Origin: Salvia splendens
Taxonomy: Eukaryota > Streptophyta > Magnoliopsida > Lamiales > Lamiaceae
Length of the DNA stretch: 64,000 nucleotides
Direction: 5' to 3'
Assembly (NCBI RefSeq): GCF_004379255.2
Contig: NC_056042.1
Span: forward strand, 12,013,901-12,077,900
Shown: in pieces, positions 46,205 to 57,241 of the stretch
Position numbering within the stretch: position 1 is the first letter of the stretch
Layout of the letters: the number at the start of each line of letters is the position of its first letter
Position numbers and translations under genes: made by a program
Notes under the pieces: model-generated
What the model was told of the DNA's origin: nothing
Databases searched by the model: none
What the model saw: the letters and a program-made list of their open reading frames with translations, nothing else

Positions 46205-47076
46205 GAGCATCCACAATGGGGCGGAGGATAGCCCATCCGATGCATCATCCGCCATTGCAGGTGGGCGCACGATGCTACCCCATCCTCCGCGCCTGATCCA
46301 TCCTCCGCGGATGATCACCTGATTTTTGCATCCTCCGTCCTATCCTCTGCCCAATTGCGGGGGTTCGGAGGATAGCGCGCGTTTTCCTTTTTTATTGTAT
46401 ATATTTTCTTATCAATAAATATACCTCATTTCTCATTCATTTTTCACACCAATCATTCTTTCTCATCTTAATTCTCTCACACTCTATCAAATTGAATCCC
46501 GACGACAACTGGGTACCACGACGGGCATTAATCGGGCCTTGACTCGGGCACTTAACCGCCGTTGAAATTGTAGTTTTTTTAAGTACTCCCTCCGTCCGCG
46601 AATAGGAGTCCCGTTTTTCCATTTTAGTCCGTCCGCGAATAGGAGTCCCGGTTCACTTTTACCATAAATGATAATAGGGTCCAACATTCCACTAATTCAT
46701 TTCACTCACGTTTCATTTAAAACAAATATATACAAGTGGGACCCTTATTCCACTAACTTTTTTCCTTTCACTTTTCTTAACATTTCTTAAAACACGTGCC
46801 GTCAAGGAATGAGACTCCTAATGGCGGACGGAGGGAGTATTTCGTATTGTACTCTTTCGACTTTTTTAAATAGAATGAAGTTTTTTTATTTTGTAGTCTT
46901 AAATTTCAATTTTATTATGTTCAAATACTAAAATTAAGTAAAAATAAATACAAAATAGTTGTCAAAAAGATAGGGCGGGCTATAGGGCAGCCCACTGTAG
47001 GTGAATGGCGCGAAGGATAAAATGCTGACATGGCGGAGTATAGGACGGGCTTTAGGGCGCCCCATTATGGATGCTT
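46205..47076 (+). mobile_element. Deleted Harbinger copy (Harbinger-B)
   Basis: Begins GAGCATCCACAATGGGGCGG and ends CCCCATTATGGATGCTT. Its outer parts match Harbinger-C (47233-49032): the left part through CATTA-TCGGGCCTTGACT-GGGC, the right part from CGCTGAAATTGTAG onward. The transposase-coding middle is missing between about 46545 and 46555. It contains a Stowaway MITE in its right part. No clean 3-bp TSD (CTA against TGA). Confidence 0.82.
46586..46837. mobile_element. Stowaway MITE
   Basis: 252 bp with inverted ends CTCCCTCCGTCCGC...GCGGACGGAGGGAG and TSD TA at 46584-46585 and 46838-46839. The left end has an internal partial duplication of GTCCGCGAATAGGAGTCCCG. Inserted in the 3' region of Harbinger-B; the intact site, AAGTATTTTGTATTG, is seen in Harbinger-C near 48782. 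Confidence 0.93.
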
Positions 47077-47232
47077 TGAAGGGCCGTGTTGAAACTTTGG
47101 GAACTGGGAATTGTTGTTGTTTACATGTAGCAAGGCTTACTAATATCTTGATGAAATCTTTGTATGAGATTGATTTTCTTGTTAGATTTTTTAGCTTCTG
47201 AAAGTCCTTTATATGTGCAGACATAGTAGTTA

Positions 47233-49032
47233 GAGCATCCACAGTGGGGCGGACAATAGCACGCCCGATGCATCGGGCGTGTTATTGTCCGCCAGTGTAG
47301 CTCCGCGGACGATGGCGGCGGAACACGCATCGTCCGCCCCATTGCGGGTCACGCGGACAATGCTAAGCGTTTTCCTTTTTTTATTTTTTAAATTTCTTAT
47401 CTATATATACCTTACATTTCTCATTCCATTTTCCACACTTTTCTCTCCCATCTCTCATCAATTCTCTTTTCCCCACACACCAATCTTTCTCTCACTAAAA
47501 AAATGAGACCCGGTGACGACTAGAGTACCTCAGAGGGCATTACTCGGGCCTTGACTTGGGCCTTATTCGATTGCTTTCATGAGGCTGCGGCGGAATGCTT
47601 GGCCGATGTGGAGCGCGAGCGTGAAGCGGCAGAGCAGGTCCAAGCGGCGAAAGAGGTCCAAGCGGAGCAGATCCAGAGGCCGAATCTACGTCGGACGTTT
47701 GTCCGCCGCGAGCATGACGTAGCTCACCAACGTCTGTTCGCAGACTATTTTTCCGAGGAACCACGGTGGGCCCAACGGTTTTTCAACACACATTGGAGGC
47801 ATATGATCAATACTTCCAGTATCGGGAAGATGGCATCGGCAGACCCTGACTTACGCTGTTGCAGAAGTGCACGGTTGCGAAGCGACAGTTGGCATGCGGC
47901 ACCACGACGGACATGTTCGACGAGTACCTTCACGCGGGGAGACAACTGGTCGCGAGAGCCTGAAGAAATTTTGTAGGGGAGTTGTGGAGACTTTCCGCAA
48001 CACATATTTGCGAAAGCCGACTACTGCCGATTGCCAGGCCCTGATGAACATGCACGAGACGGTGCACGGCTTTCCTGGAATGCTAGGGAGCATAGAATGT
48101 ATGCACTGGAAGTGGAAGAATTGTTCGACGTCATGGAGAGGCCAATTTGCTAGTGGATACAAGGGCAGCCACCCGACGATGATCCTCGAAGCCATCGCTG
48201 ACCATCGGCTTTGGATCTGGCATGCTTACTTCGGTGTGGCGGGGTCGAACAACGACATCAACGTCCTGAACTAATCGTATCTCTTCACCGAGCAATGCAA
48301 GGGCAATGGCCCGGCCATCGAGTTCACGGCAAATCGCCGCAAGCATATACCCGAGGTGGCCTGTATTTTTGAAGACGATTAGCTGCCCAATGGATAGTCA
48401 CCGAGCTTTATTTGCGCAACGGCAGGAGGCTGCGCGAAAAGATGTGGAGCGGGCATTTGGTGTGCTCCAAGCGCGTTGGGCAATAGTGAAAGGCCTGACG
48501 CATTTCTTGTACAAGGAAGTCATCGCCGATGTCATGTATGCGTGCATCATCTTACATAACATGATAGTCGAACACGAAGGTGGAAGCGTCACCGATTGGG
48601 GCGATGATGAAGCTGGATCTAGCACGGCGACTCTGCCCCACGTTTGAGGATTACCGATGGGCTACAATGAGGTTCTAGCGGCACAGGCCTCAATGGACAA
48701 CCAACTAGACCATGCTCGGCTCATGTCCGACATGGTTGAAGAAATTTGGGCACGTAACCCCCGCTGAAATTGTAGTTTTTTAAGTATTTTGTATTGTGCT
48801 CTTCCAACTTTCAATAAAATGAAGTTTTTTTAAAAAATTTGTTGTGTTACAATTTTATTATATATTCAAATACTAATAAAAAGTAAAATAAATACAAAAG
48901 ATAAATAAAATGATATAGGGCGGAGTATAGGGCAGGCTATAGGGCATCTCACCGCAGATGGATAAGTATAAGGATAAAATGCTGATGTGGCAGAAGATAG
49001 GGCGCCCTATAAAGCGCCCATCGTGGATGCTC
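47233..49032 (+). mobile_element. PIF/Harbinger element with decayed transposase (Harbinger-C)
   Basis: 1800 bp with GAGCATCCACAGTGGGGCGG at the left and CATCGTGGATGCTC at the right. Flanking triplets are TTA (47230-47232) and TTG (49033-49035), a TTA TSD with one change. Its subterminal GGGCGTGTTATTGTCCGCC forms a further inverted repeat. Carries a plus-strand transposase pseudogene. It lies 156 bp from its deleted sibling Harbinger-B. Confidence 0.88.
47503..48767 (+). pseudogene. Harbinger-C DDE transposase, broken, first Asp replaced
   Basis: Would cut and paste Harbinger DNA. ATG at 47503 is followed by an early TAG after MRPGDD. Recognisable pieces are RRTFVRREHDVAHQRLF (47551-47976), then after frame changes FCRGVVETFRNTYLRKP, GFPGMLGSIECMHWKW, HPTMILEAIADHRLWIWHAY, SNNDINVL and a stop. 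Then 48400-48647 has EAARKDVERAFGVLQ and VMYACIILHNMIV. The DDE set is normally the Asp of IDCMHW, the Asp of NNDIN and the Glu of ERAFGVL. Here the first is Glu (IECMHW). Confidence 0.9.
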
Positions 49033-50689
49033 TTGATGAATTTGCAAACACTGACAAATAGTATCAAACGAAAATTATTATCCTGAATTTTAGATGAGAT
49101 CAGCATATGTGCATGCATGTGATGTATCTAGATGAGATGATATTTTAGATTGTGTATACCATTAACTTGATACAAGATTTTTGGTCTCTGAAAAGGGTGT
49201 TACAGCGCTACTACGATATAAATTTTCAAAACTAGGAGTAATTATTTAATAATGGTACCTCATTTTTCAAAGCTACATAAATAATACCTGATTTTTCATA
49301 AACACCCATAATCATAATTTTTTATAGCAATTTTGATATCTAAAAATCCATTATTAGTACCCGATGCTAATTTTTGCCCTAAAATGCCTCCTAAAAACAC
49401 ATTTTTATCATTTTTGTCATAATGACATTTTTGGGCATACACGGAAAAAAAAAAGAGATCTAAAATGATGCTCCTTATAAATATCTTCTCTCTTTCTGTC
49501 CTCCTCTTCTTCCCTAATTCATTTCTCATAATTTGTGGATATATGAAAATATGAATTATGTCTTAAACTTTTTTGTATTATATGTCCATATTTTAAGTTT
49601 TAAACTCAAAGTCACTCATAATTCTTCACTAGAAATCGTATATCCTGACATTCTCCCAAAAACATAAAAACTATGAATTGGTACATTTAATTTGAACTGA
49701 ATTGTAACATGTATTTTTAAAAAGTTTATTTGACTGTAATTTTTTAGACTTTCATCAAATTCTAGTTTTATATGCTACTCTTAAACACCCATGAATTTGT
49801 TATTCACGTCAAAGAGAAGCACATACGAATGTCTATATCAATTGATTAACATCATTCTCGACATTAGACCTGTCATTTTCTCCATGGGATCCATCATGAA
49901 GATGAATTGTAAATGCTTGGTGTAGTTTGTTATTACATCCATAGATGAAAATTTGAATTAAATAATACATAAAAAAAAAGGTTTTTTGTAAACTAAAAAA
50001 AATGGTTTGCGATTTGAAAATAAAAAATAATAATTTGATTGGAACTATTTGACTTGGAAAAAAATTACAAAATCCCAAAGATGTATTTCGATAAAAAAAA
50101 ACTTAGGGGAAAATAGGAAATCTCCAAAGTCTGTCTTGACAGATTGTATTGTGTGTCTTGACAGATTGTATTGTTTCGTTTCACATTCTCTTAATTTGAT
50201 CGATTTTTTAATTGAAAAAATATAATGAAATCTCAAATGTTATGTAAAATCAATAAATAAATTTGAAGTAAAAATTAAAAAATTTAAACAGAAAAAAAGA
50301 GAGAAACAGAAACTGAAGATGAAAAAAGAAAGAAATTGAAGAAAGAAAAATAAAAAAGAAATAATATATTCGGTACTATTAAATAAAAAATCCAAAATAT
50401 CCTTCATGGCCCAAAAATGATAAATTAATATAAGAGACTATTAGTATTCATTTGTTAAAAATCAAGTAACATTCGTATAGTTCAACCTATAATAATTGCG
50501 ACCTTATTGTATAGCGCCGCAAATGGAGGCCATTGGAAAATCAGACTCAAATACGACGACGGTCCACCCAATTTCCCAGTTGATTTTTTGGCCTTACTGT
50601 GTGCGGCTGAAATCCATTGTTTTCTTATTTTTTTTTGCTTTGTATTTAATTTTAATAAATTAATCTAGAGTAGTGGTATGTGACAAGTG
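49033..50689. other. A+T-rich intergenic sequence
   Basis: No gene found. The 49500-50450 part is very A+T-rich with only short spurious frames. A direct repeat GTCTTGACAGATTGTATTGT lies at about 50131 and 50155. Confidence 0.45.
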
Positions 50690-50710
50690 TCCATTAACTA
50701 TATAACTAGA

Positions 50711-50834
50711 GAACAAATATCAGTCACAACATTTAGAAAACTAAGGGTTGATATTCATCTATGTAATTTTAGGAACAAATATCAGCCACAAGATTTAGAA
50801 AACTAAGGGTTGATATTCATCTATGTAATTTTAG
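50711..50834. repeat. Tandem duplication, 62-bp unit
   Basis: Two copies, 50711-50772 and 50773-50834, starting GAACAAATATCAG and ending ATGTAATTTTAG, differing at about two bases. It lies in the left terminal region of the probable Mutator-like element. Confidence 0.9.
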
Positions 50835-51102
50835 GAATTCATCCAGATTTTACATCACAATTGAACGAATTACTTCACTATAAGAAGGCGGGGTAAAATA
50901 GGCATTTAACAAATGAAACTGGGGATAATTCGAAAAACATATCATTTTTCAAAATTCATCCTCATGCCTCTTCTCCTTCTCTTCTCTTCATTCCGCCGGT
51001 CTTCAATAGAAAATATAGGATTCAAACGTTCGTCATCGTCGATCGTCGTCGCCTCCTTCCGGTGTGTTCACTTCCGCCGTCGCCTTAATTCTATAAACCA
51101 TA

Positions 51103-51590
51103 ATGGTTTCAAATAAAAAACGTAAGTTCATCGGTCGATTTCTAGAGTTAATCTAATGACTTTATTTTATTTACACGAAAATTGAGCATATTGTCAAGTA
51201 TATTTTGTTTGCTTATAGTGTAATGTTTTGATATGTCAGTGATGTATATTGTGTATATATTAATGAACATCTGGTGACGTATATTGAGTATATTGTGAAG
51301 TATCTTTTGCTTGCTTATAGTGTAATGTTTTGACATTTTAGTATTGTATGTTGTGTACATAGTGAAGTATAATTTACATCTTGTGAAATAAATTAAGTAT
51401 ATAGTGAAATATATTGGGAAGTATATTCTGCTTGCTTATAGTGAGTGTAATGTTTAGACATTTCAGTGATGTATATTGAGTATATAGTGATATATATTGA
51501 TTATATAGTGATACTTGTAGTGAAGTATTATTTTTACAATGATGATCTTTTTTTCAGTTTATGAAAGGAAGGAAAAGATCACGGATAAAG
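51103..51590 (+). pseudogene. Gene 5' end, family shared with 58681 and 60280
   Basis: Exon 1 at 51103-51121 reads MVSNKK and ends one base into a codon at GTAAGT. Intron 1 holds the tandem array 51170-51540. Exon 2 at 51558-51590, after TTTTTTTCAG, reads YERKEKITDK and ends at a GTTTAT donor. The same start pattern (MV..KK..ER....K) occurs on the minus strand at 58681-58560. The following exons could not be traced through the nested insertions. Confidence 0.4.
51170..51540 (+). repeat. Intronic A+T-rich tandem array
   Basis: Loose repeats of AGTGAAGTATATTGAGTATA and CTTGCTTATAGTGTAATGTT, period roughly 100-125 bp with shorter sub-repeats of about 25 bp. Same family as 59030-60279 and, reversed, 63770-64000. 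Confidence 0.75.
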
Positions 51591-52424
51591 GTTTATTTTA
51601 CTTTCCATTGCTTTCATTTTTTAGATTTGGATCTTGTATGTTTTCTTTAATATCATGTGAGTTATGTGCAAATGTGCAATGTTTTGTCATTTCAAATGAA
51701 GAAAACTAAGCATATATTGATGTAGGATTGTATTCAATGTCGAACTAATTTGAAAGAACAAATCAGAGACCAAACATCCGATATTGTAATCTTGTGGATA
51801 TAATAAATCAACCAAATCTGATTTTTTTTTAATGTTAAAAATTGGTTGAAGGGTATAATTGGAAGACATCTATCCATGCGGTTATTAGTTCCCCTTAATC
51901 AAGCCACATAATTATGGAAAACATCTTCAGAATCTTCTTGTCTAGTCAATGATTTTTTTATTCTGTTCCTGATTTACATCGTGAATTATCTTGCGTCTCG
52001 ATACATTGCTAAACTAACGGAGGAAGATTCAAGACAAACAACCATGTAGGAAGATTCTCGATGAACACCATGTTCTAATATTAATTCTTGTACATAAGTG
52101 TTTGATTAGCGGCGGCCAAGTCGTGCTTGGATGAATTAGGTATTTTGAGCTTGCCGTTTTTAAAATTCTTGATTTTCGCCATGAGAGCGTTGGATGTGAG
52201 TGGGTAGATGATCATACAGAGTTGCTTGATTCACTAGCGAAGAAGTACATAAGTACATTCCTGGAATTTCGCCGCAGTCGTTGTCTTCATCTTCTGGCAT
52301 TGCACCGACGAAGAACTTTATTACGTGTTTTGTTTTTAGTTATGAATTTATTTTCATTTAGGATTAACAGTTTTAATATAGTACTCAACTGTTTCTATTC
52401 TTGTTTTTTTTACGGAAGTTATAA

Positions 52425-54314
52425 GAGCATCTCCAATGGCGGACGTCCGGTCGCGACGGGCGACCGGGACGTCTGCCATTGTGGCGTTTCAACTCGGATA
52501 CGGACGTCCCGTAAGGACGTCGGATGTCCTCGGACATTGTCGCGACGGGCGGGCGGATGTCCGCCATTGTGGCGTGGGTCGGACGTCCGGTATATTAATT
52601 TTTTTTTAAAACTCTATATATACGGCTCGTTGAACTTCATTTCATTCGCACCACTTGTGTTAACAAGTTTCTCTCTCTACATCTCTATTTTCAAGTATAT
52701 CTACAATGGCTAGGGACGGTGATAGCGAGGATGAATTGGAGGTCGCTGTGGAAGGTGCGATAGATAGGCTGCTACACCAGAGGGAGCAGCGGCGGCAGCA
52801 GGCGGCGGTACATCGGCTGATCCGTCGTCGAACTGTAATACCCCGTGACCACATTGCTGCACATATTCGGTTGTATCAGGACTACTTCGCTCCGCAGCCG
52901 CGTTTTGGGGATGTCTTATTCCGGCGACGTTTTAGGATGCATCGTCCGCTGTTTATGCATATCGTGGGTGCTTTAGAGAGAAGATACGTATTTTAGGATC
53001 AGGAAGGATGCAGCTGGCAAACCCGGACTCACGCCCTACAGAAGTGCACTGTCGCAATCAGACAACTGGCGTACGGAGGCGCGACCGACATGTTCGACGA
53101 GTACCTCCACATTGGCGAGTCGACAGCCGTCGAGTGTCTGCAGAATTTTTGCGCGGGCGTGAGAGCGATATTCAGTGAGCGGTATCTTCGGAGTCCGAGC
53201 CTCGAAGACTGCCAGAGTCTGATAGATATGCACGGGTCGGTGCACGGGTTCCCTGGGATGTTGGGCAGCATAGATTGTATGCATTGGGAGTGGAAGAACT
53301 GCCCCGCCGCCTGGAAGGGGATGTACACTACTGGCTTCAAAGCCAAGCATCCCACGATGATCCTTGAAGCTATAGCTGACTACCGGCTGTGGATATGGCA
53401 TGCTTATTTTGGAGTCGCTTGGTCGAACAACGACATCAACGTTCTCCAGTCGTCGCCCTTGTTCAATGCTCAGTGCAATGGCATTGGTCCCGCCATCAGT
53501 TTCGTCGCCAACGGCAACCAGCACAATATGTGATACTATTTGGCAGATGGGATATACCCAAACTGGCCCGTCTTTATGAAGACAATCAAGCATCCGCTCG
53601 GACAAAAGAAGTCATACTTTGCGAGCCGTCAGGAAGCAGCGCGCAAGGATGTGGAGCGGGCATTTGGTGTGCTCCAGAGTCGATGGGCGGTAGTCAAGGG
53701 TCCTGCACGGCAGTGGTATATTCCCAACATCGGCGATGTCATGTACGCATGTATCATAATGCACAACATGATTGTCGAAAATGAAGCTGCGGAACTGACT
53801 CAGTGGACCAATGAAAATGATACGGGTGCAGGTCCAAGTCACGGCGTGGCCACCGCGAATGTGAATATGGGGGTACCTCATGGAGAGGTCGAACGGATGC
53901 GTGTATTTGCCGACATGCGGCAAACAGATGCCCATGTTCGACTTCAGAACGATATTATCGAAGAGGTTTGGACGCGGAAGGGTTGATGTTGATGTTAGTA
54001 CTTTTTTTTGTTTTATTACTATGTAATTTTTTTTTCAAATCATGTATGTTTTTGTTAAATGAAGTTGTTAATTTTTCCCGTTCATATTCGTGTTGAAATT
54101 TTATTTCCGTAAACGTAAATTGCTTTATTTGTGAATTTGTGATTTTTTTTATTGCGGGAAGTCCTAGTGGGAAGGGCGATGGGAAGGGCGGATTGTGAAG
54201 GGGATGTCCTAGTGACGTGGCAGTGGGATGGGAAGTCCTAGTGATGTGGCAGGAGGTGTTTTTGGGAAGTCCTAGTGGATGTCCTAGTGGGACATCCGCC
54301 CACTGGAGATGCTC
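52425..54314 (+). mobile_element. PIF/Harbinger element, nearly intact transposase (Harbinger-D)
   Basis: 1890 bp with inverted ends GAGCATCTCCAATGGCGGAC...GGGCGG-type sequence...ACTGGAGATGCTC and a perfect TAA TSD (52422-52424 and 54315-54317). Both subterminal regions carry several GGACGTCCG/GGACATCCG motifs, the probable binding sites of the ORF1 protein. Carries only the transposase, whereas Harbinger-A carries only ORF1; together they would supply the two proteins known to be needed for PIF/Harbinger movement. Confidence 0.92.
52706..53986 (+). pseudogene. Harbinger-D DDE transposase, three small lesions
   Basis: One plus-strand frame runs 52706-53986, about 426 codons. Lesions: a +1 shift near 52988 and a compensating -1 near 53032 (the intervening 45 bases read FRIRKDAAGKPGLTP in the shifted frame), and a TGA at 53531-53533 in QHNM-stop-YYLADG. 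The DDE residues are present: GSIDCMHWEW, SNNDINVL and ERAFGVLQ. Other family marks are HPTMILEAIADYRLWIWHAY, DGIYPNWPVF, VMYACIIMHNMIVE and the C-terminal LQNDIIEEVW. The N-terminus has an Arg/Gln-rich helix, then RRRTVIPRDH. Acts in the nucleus with an ORF1 partner. Recently active by appearance. Confidence 0.93.
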
Positions 54315-54396
54315 TAAGTATCGTCCTTTTATTGCTACGATTTGGTGTTGTGAATAATGTTATTATTCCTTCTGGTTTAATCTAGTGATGTCAATG

Positions 54397-54738
54397 TGTT
54401 AAGGACCTAAATCCTTAACGTCGATTTCCACACAAAATCAAGAAACGAGATGTCGTCGTTGTCAAGCGCCCAACGTTGGGTCGTGACTTGGACGGCAAAA
54501 AGGGGCGGTTGAGCGCGAGATCAGCCTCGCCGGCAACCTTAGGAGATGTTTCTTGTTTGCTACTCAATTGAGCCAAAAGAATGATAATTTCATATATTGA
54601 TTGAATGAATAAAAAGATAACAGTCAATCCTATTTATAATGCTACTGACTTAATGAACAAGAAAACAAAGATATAGAAAAAGATATGCTAAATCCCTATA
54701 ATATCTAAACTAAATAATAATAATAGTGGTTCGTATCA
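54397..54738 (-). repeat. Gag-only gypsy 3' LTR
   Basis: 342-bp LTR, TGATACGAACC... to ...CCTTAACA on the minus strand, next to the polypurine tract. Confidence 0.92.
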
Positions 54739-55224
54739 ACTCCCCCACGGTTAAAATCCACCTTGTCCTCAAGGTGGGAACCACGAAGCAAAAAAGGAGA
54801 GTTGAAAGCAGAAGCTTCGGCGAGACAACTCCTCCTGGATCAAACACACACCGAGCAGATGAACGTCTCCCTTCTTCACTTCCATAAAAAATCAACAAAG
54901 GAGACCAAACTTTGTCGGAAAAATTCCTTGCCAAATCGAAAAGCTTATCCACGCCTCCCAGAATGCCCAAGCATGGCATGTCATTACTCAGAGGGATCAA
55001 CCTTGCATCTTTGTCGAGCGATGTTGATCGATGATTCATACTTGGAACATCACCGACATTCAAATCCACATAGACACAAGCAATTACGGGCAAATCGGTG
55101 ATAGCACCATCTCCTTTCTTGCCCCAATAATTTCCATCAACATTTTTGGATGACACTTGAACAACATTGAGTGAGGCGATTATCTTCTCCACTTCACCAA
55201 TAGAACCATTCTCCTATTTATCTT

Positions 55225-56220
55225 CTAGCAATGCCTCCTCCTTTTTTCACCAATCTTCTCATCATATACCCCAACGAGCACTTGCGGTGACTCATTGTCG
55301 TTCTTGACAATCCCTTTGTTCTTGACGAACTCTCCAGGGGTTTCGTTGTTTGGAACATCAAGAGGAGAGCCATCATTGTGAACATCGGTAACGTCATTGG
55401 GAACATCATCACCGAATACTATCGTGGGAGTATTATCAGTTTTCTCTTCGGCTAAATTCTCATCTTGAATGTTCTCCTCAAACTCCTCCCCATCATCCGC
55501 ATAACAGAGAATGCGTTGTTTACACACATGTCCCATCACCCATTTCTCGGGACAGTGCCAGCAGAGACCCAACCTGGACCGTTCTGACTTCTCCGCTTGG
55601 GAGACCCGTATTAGCGGCAGGCGTGTCTGCTCTGGAGTTTGACTGGTCACACGTGCGGGCTGACTGTACAGGTCCCGCGTTGGCTTTTCGGTGGAGTAGC
55701 AGGGCTGGTGGGAGGCGGGCTGGACTCGCGCTCTCACCTCCTCCCGAGGGCGAGGTCGGTCCCAGCACGTCTCCGAACGTCGGGGCCGATCAACGGTCGG
55801 GTAGCCGCGGTCCTGCTGTTGAGCCGATGGGTCCCAGCACGTTGGGCGGTGACGCTGCGTTGCGGTTGGCGGGTAGCGATCAAACCTTAATTGGGTCTGA
55901 TGATCTCCGCGATCAGATAGGTGGCCACCCCTCTCGACGTAGCCACCGCGGTGTAGGGGCCAGGCGTTATGCGCGCGATCGCGGTACCCGATGGGCTGGT
56001 ATCTCGGCCATGGGCGACGATCAGGTGGATCCAAGTGGTGTGAGACGTAGGGTGATTCTGGATCAGGCCACGACGGCGGACGGAGTACTTCCACCCGGCT
56101 GCTCGGAGGGTCCCAACTGGTTAGACGTCGAGGTTGGGCCGGCTGGTAGGGATGGAATGGCTGTGTGGCCTGAGGGAAGTCGTATTGACGACGGCGATAG
56201 CCGGCGTAGTCGTATGACAT
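55225..56220 (-). CDS. Truncated gypsy Gag with zinc knuckle
   Basis: Open for 331 codons from the ATG at 56220. The N-terminal 210 residues are rich in Pro, Arg, Tyr and Gln (MSYDYAGYRRRQYDF...). At about 222-240 is the zinc-knuckle region GLCWHCPEKWVMGHVCK, the form found in chromodomain gypsy Gag before protease. The remaining 90 residues are acidic (EEFEENIQDENLAEEK). The capsid domain expected upstream is absent and protease does not follow. The frame being open for 331 codons in an element with 98.5% identical LTRs fits recent mobility. Whether the protein has a function is unknown. Confidence 0.75.
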   Translation of the reverse strand: MSYDYAGYRRRQYDFPQATQPFHPYQPAQPRRLTSWDPPSSRVEVLRPPSWPDPESPYVSHHLDPPDRRPWPRYQPIGYRDRAHNAWPLHRGGYVERGGHLSDRGDHQTQLRFDRYPPTATQRHRPTCWDPSAQQQDRGYPTVDRPRRSETCWDRPRPREEVRARVQPASHQPCYSTEKPTRDLYSQPARVTSQTPEQTRLPLIRVSQAEKSERSRLGLCWHCPEKWVMGHVCKQRILCYADDGEEFEENIQDENLAEEKTDNTPTIVFGDDVPNDVTDVHNDGSPLDVPNNETPGEFVKNKGIVKNDNESPQVLVGVYDEKIGEKRRRHC

Positions 56221-56436
56221 GTTGACGGACTGAGGCGTGGCTGTGGTGGATGATGATCGTCTGACTTCGACGGGGTAGGCGGGAATCCTTCCCGTCGGCG
56301 TTGCAGAAGTAGTGTTGTCCTGCGGCTAGAGCTCGGCGGACAGGCGGGACTCAACAACTAAAGCAGTTGCTGTGCGCGGAATGTTTTCCGTCGGGCAGCG
56401 GTGTAGCTTCGGTTCGAGATGGTGGGAGGGTCACCT

Positions 56437-56452
56437 CTCAATGAAAGCACCA
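56437..56452 (-). other. Gag-only gypsy primer-binding site
   Basis: Minus-strand TGGTGCTTTCATTGAG, two bases after the 5' LTR. A tRNA-type primer site different from the TGGTATCAGA of the copia elements. Confidence 0.7.
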
Positions 56453-56454
56453 GT

Positions 56455-56796
56455 TGTTAAGGACCTAAATCCTTAACGTCGATTTCCACACAAAATCAAG
56501 AAACGAGATGTCGTCGTTGTCGAGCGCCCAACGTTGGGTCGTGACTTGGACGGCAAAAAGGGGCGGTTGAGCGCGAGATCAGCCTCGTCGGCAACCTTAG
56601 GAGATGTTTCTTGTTTGCTACTCAATTGAGCCAAAAGAATGATAATTTCATATATTGATTGAATGAATAAAAAGATAACAGTCTATCCTATTTATAATGC
56701 TACTGACTTAATGAACAAGAAAACAAAGATATAGAAAAAGATATGTTAAATCCCTATAATATCTAAACTAAATAATAATAATAGAGGTTCGTATCA
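56455..56796 (-). repeat. Gag-only gypsy 5' LTR
   Basis: 342-bp partner of 54397-54738, flanked by TSD CAATG. Confidence 0.92.
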
Positions 56797-57064
56797 CAAT
56801 GCGACTTTTGCTTGGAATGAACCTTTTAGTATATGGTGTCTTGATTTATTCTGTCTTTGATCGAAACATGAACTATTTTCCATTCTGAATGAACTATTTA
56901 CATAATGAGCTTTTTCTAATCTGTGATTTTTATCCTTTTTAGTGATTAAGTGTTATTATTCATTTTGTGTTTAAGTATATTGATGAATTTTTTTTCCATT
57001 TTAGATGAATCTTTTTCAGTTTTCTTATATCTAATAGTAATTATTTATTTTTTGTTTATCTCAG

Positions 57065-57241
57065 TATCATACATCCCTAATTGTCAAAACCAAGGGTACG
57101 GTGAGACGGTTTGTTTCACGCATTGAGAAAGATAGGAAGATGAGTGCCAAGTCTGGTCTTAAATGTGTCAAATGTGGTGAGGTTGATCTTCATGATTCAT
57201 GGAATTGCGACAAGATAAAAGAAGAAGCAATGAAAAAGTGA
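57065..57241 (+). pseudogene. Last exon with FAR1-like zinc motif
   Basis: After an acceptor TTTATCTCAG, an open exon of 58 codons ends in TGA at 57239-57241. It contains a basic stretch RRFVSRIEKDRKM, then CVKCGEVDLHDSWNC, close to the CxxCxxxxxHDxRNC motif at the C-terminus of plant FAR1-related/Mutator-derived proteins, then a Lys-rich end. Upstream exons are not identified. It lies in the probable Mutator-like element, which fits. Confidence 0.5.

Larger units (their letters stand above)
54397..56796 (-). mobile_element. Non-autonomous gag-only gypsy element
   Basis: 2400 bp on the minus strand. 342-bp LTRs (54397-54738 and 56455-56796) differ at only about 5 positions (98.5%). The TSD is perfect, CAATG (54392-54396 and 56797-56801). 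The primer site CTGGTGCTTTCATTGAG is next to the 5' LTR and the polypurine tract (plus-strand CTCCCCCACGG) next to the 3' LTR. The interior keeps the gag C-terminus with its zinc knuckle and the last pol residues (HLEDKVDFNRGG near 54750-54785). Everything from protease to integrase is deleted. Depends on an autonomous relative. Confidence 0.92.

Noticed and set aside
46205..47076. Read as an independent MITE family
   Set aside because: Both ends align with Harbinger-C, so it is an internal-deletion derivative.
55623..56225. 200-codon plus-strand open frame
   Set aside because: Antisense to the truncated gypsy Gag, which has the zinc knuckle and sits correctly between LTRs.
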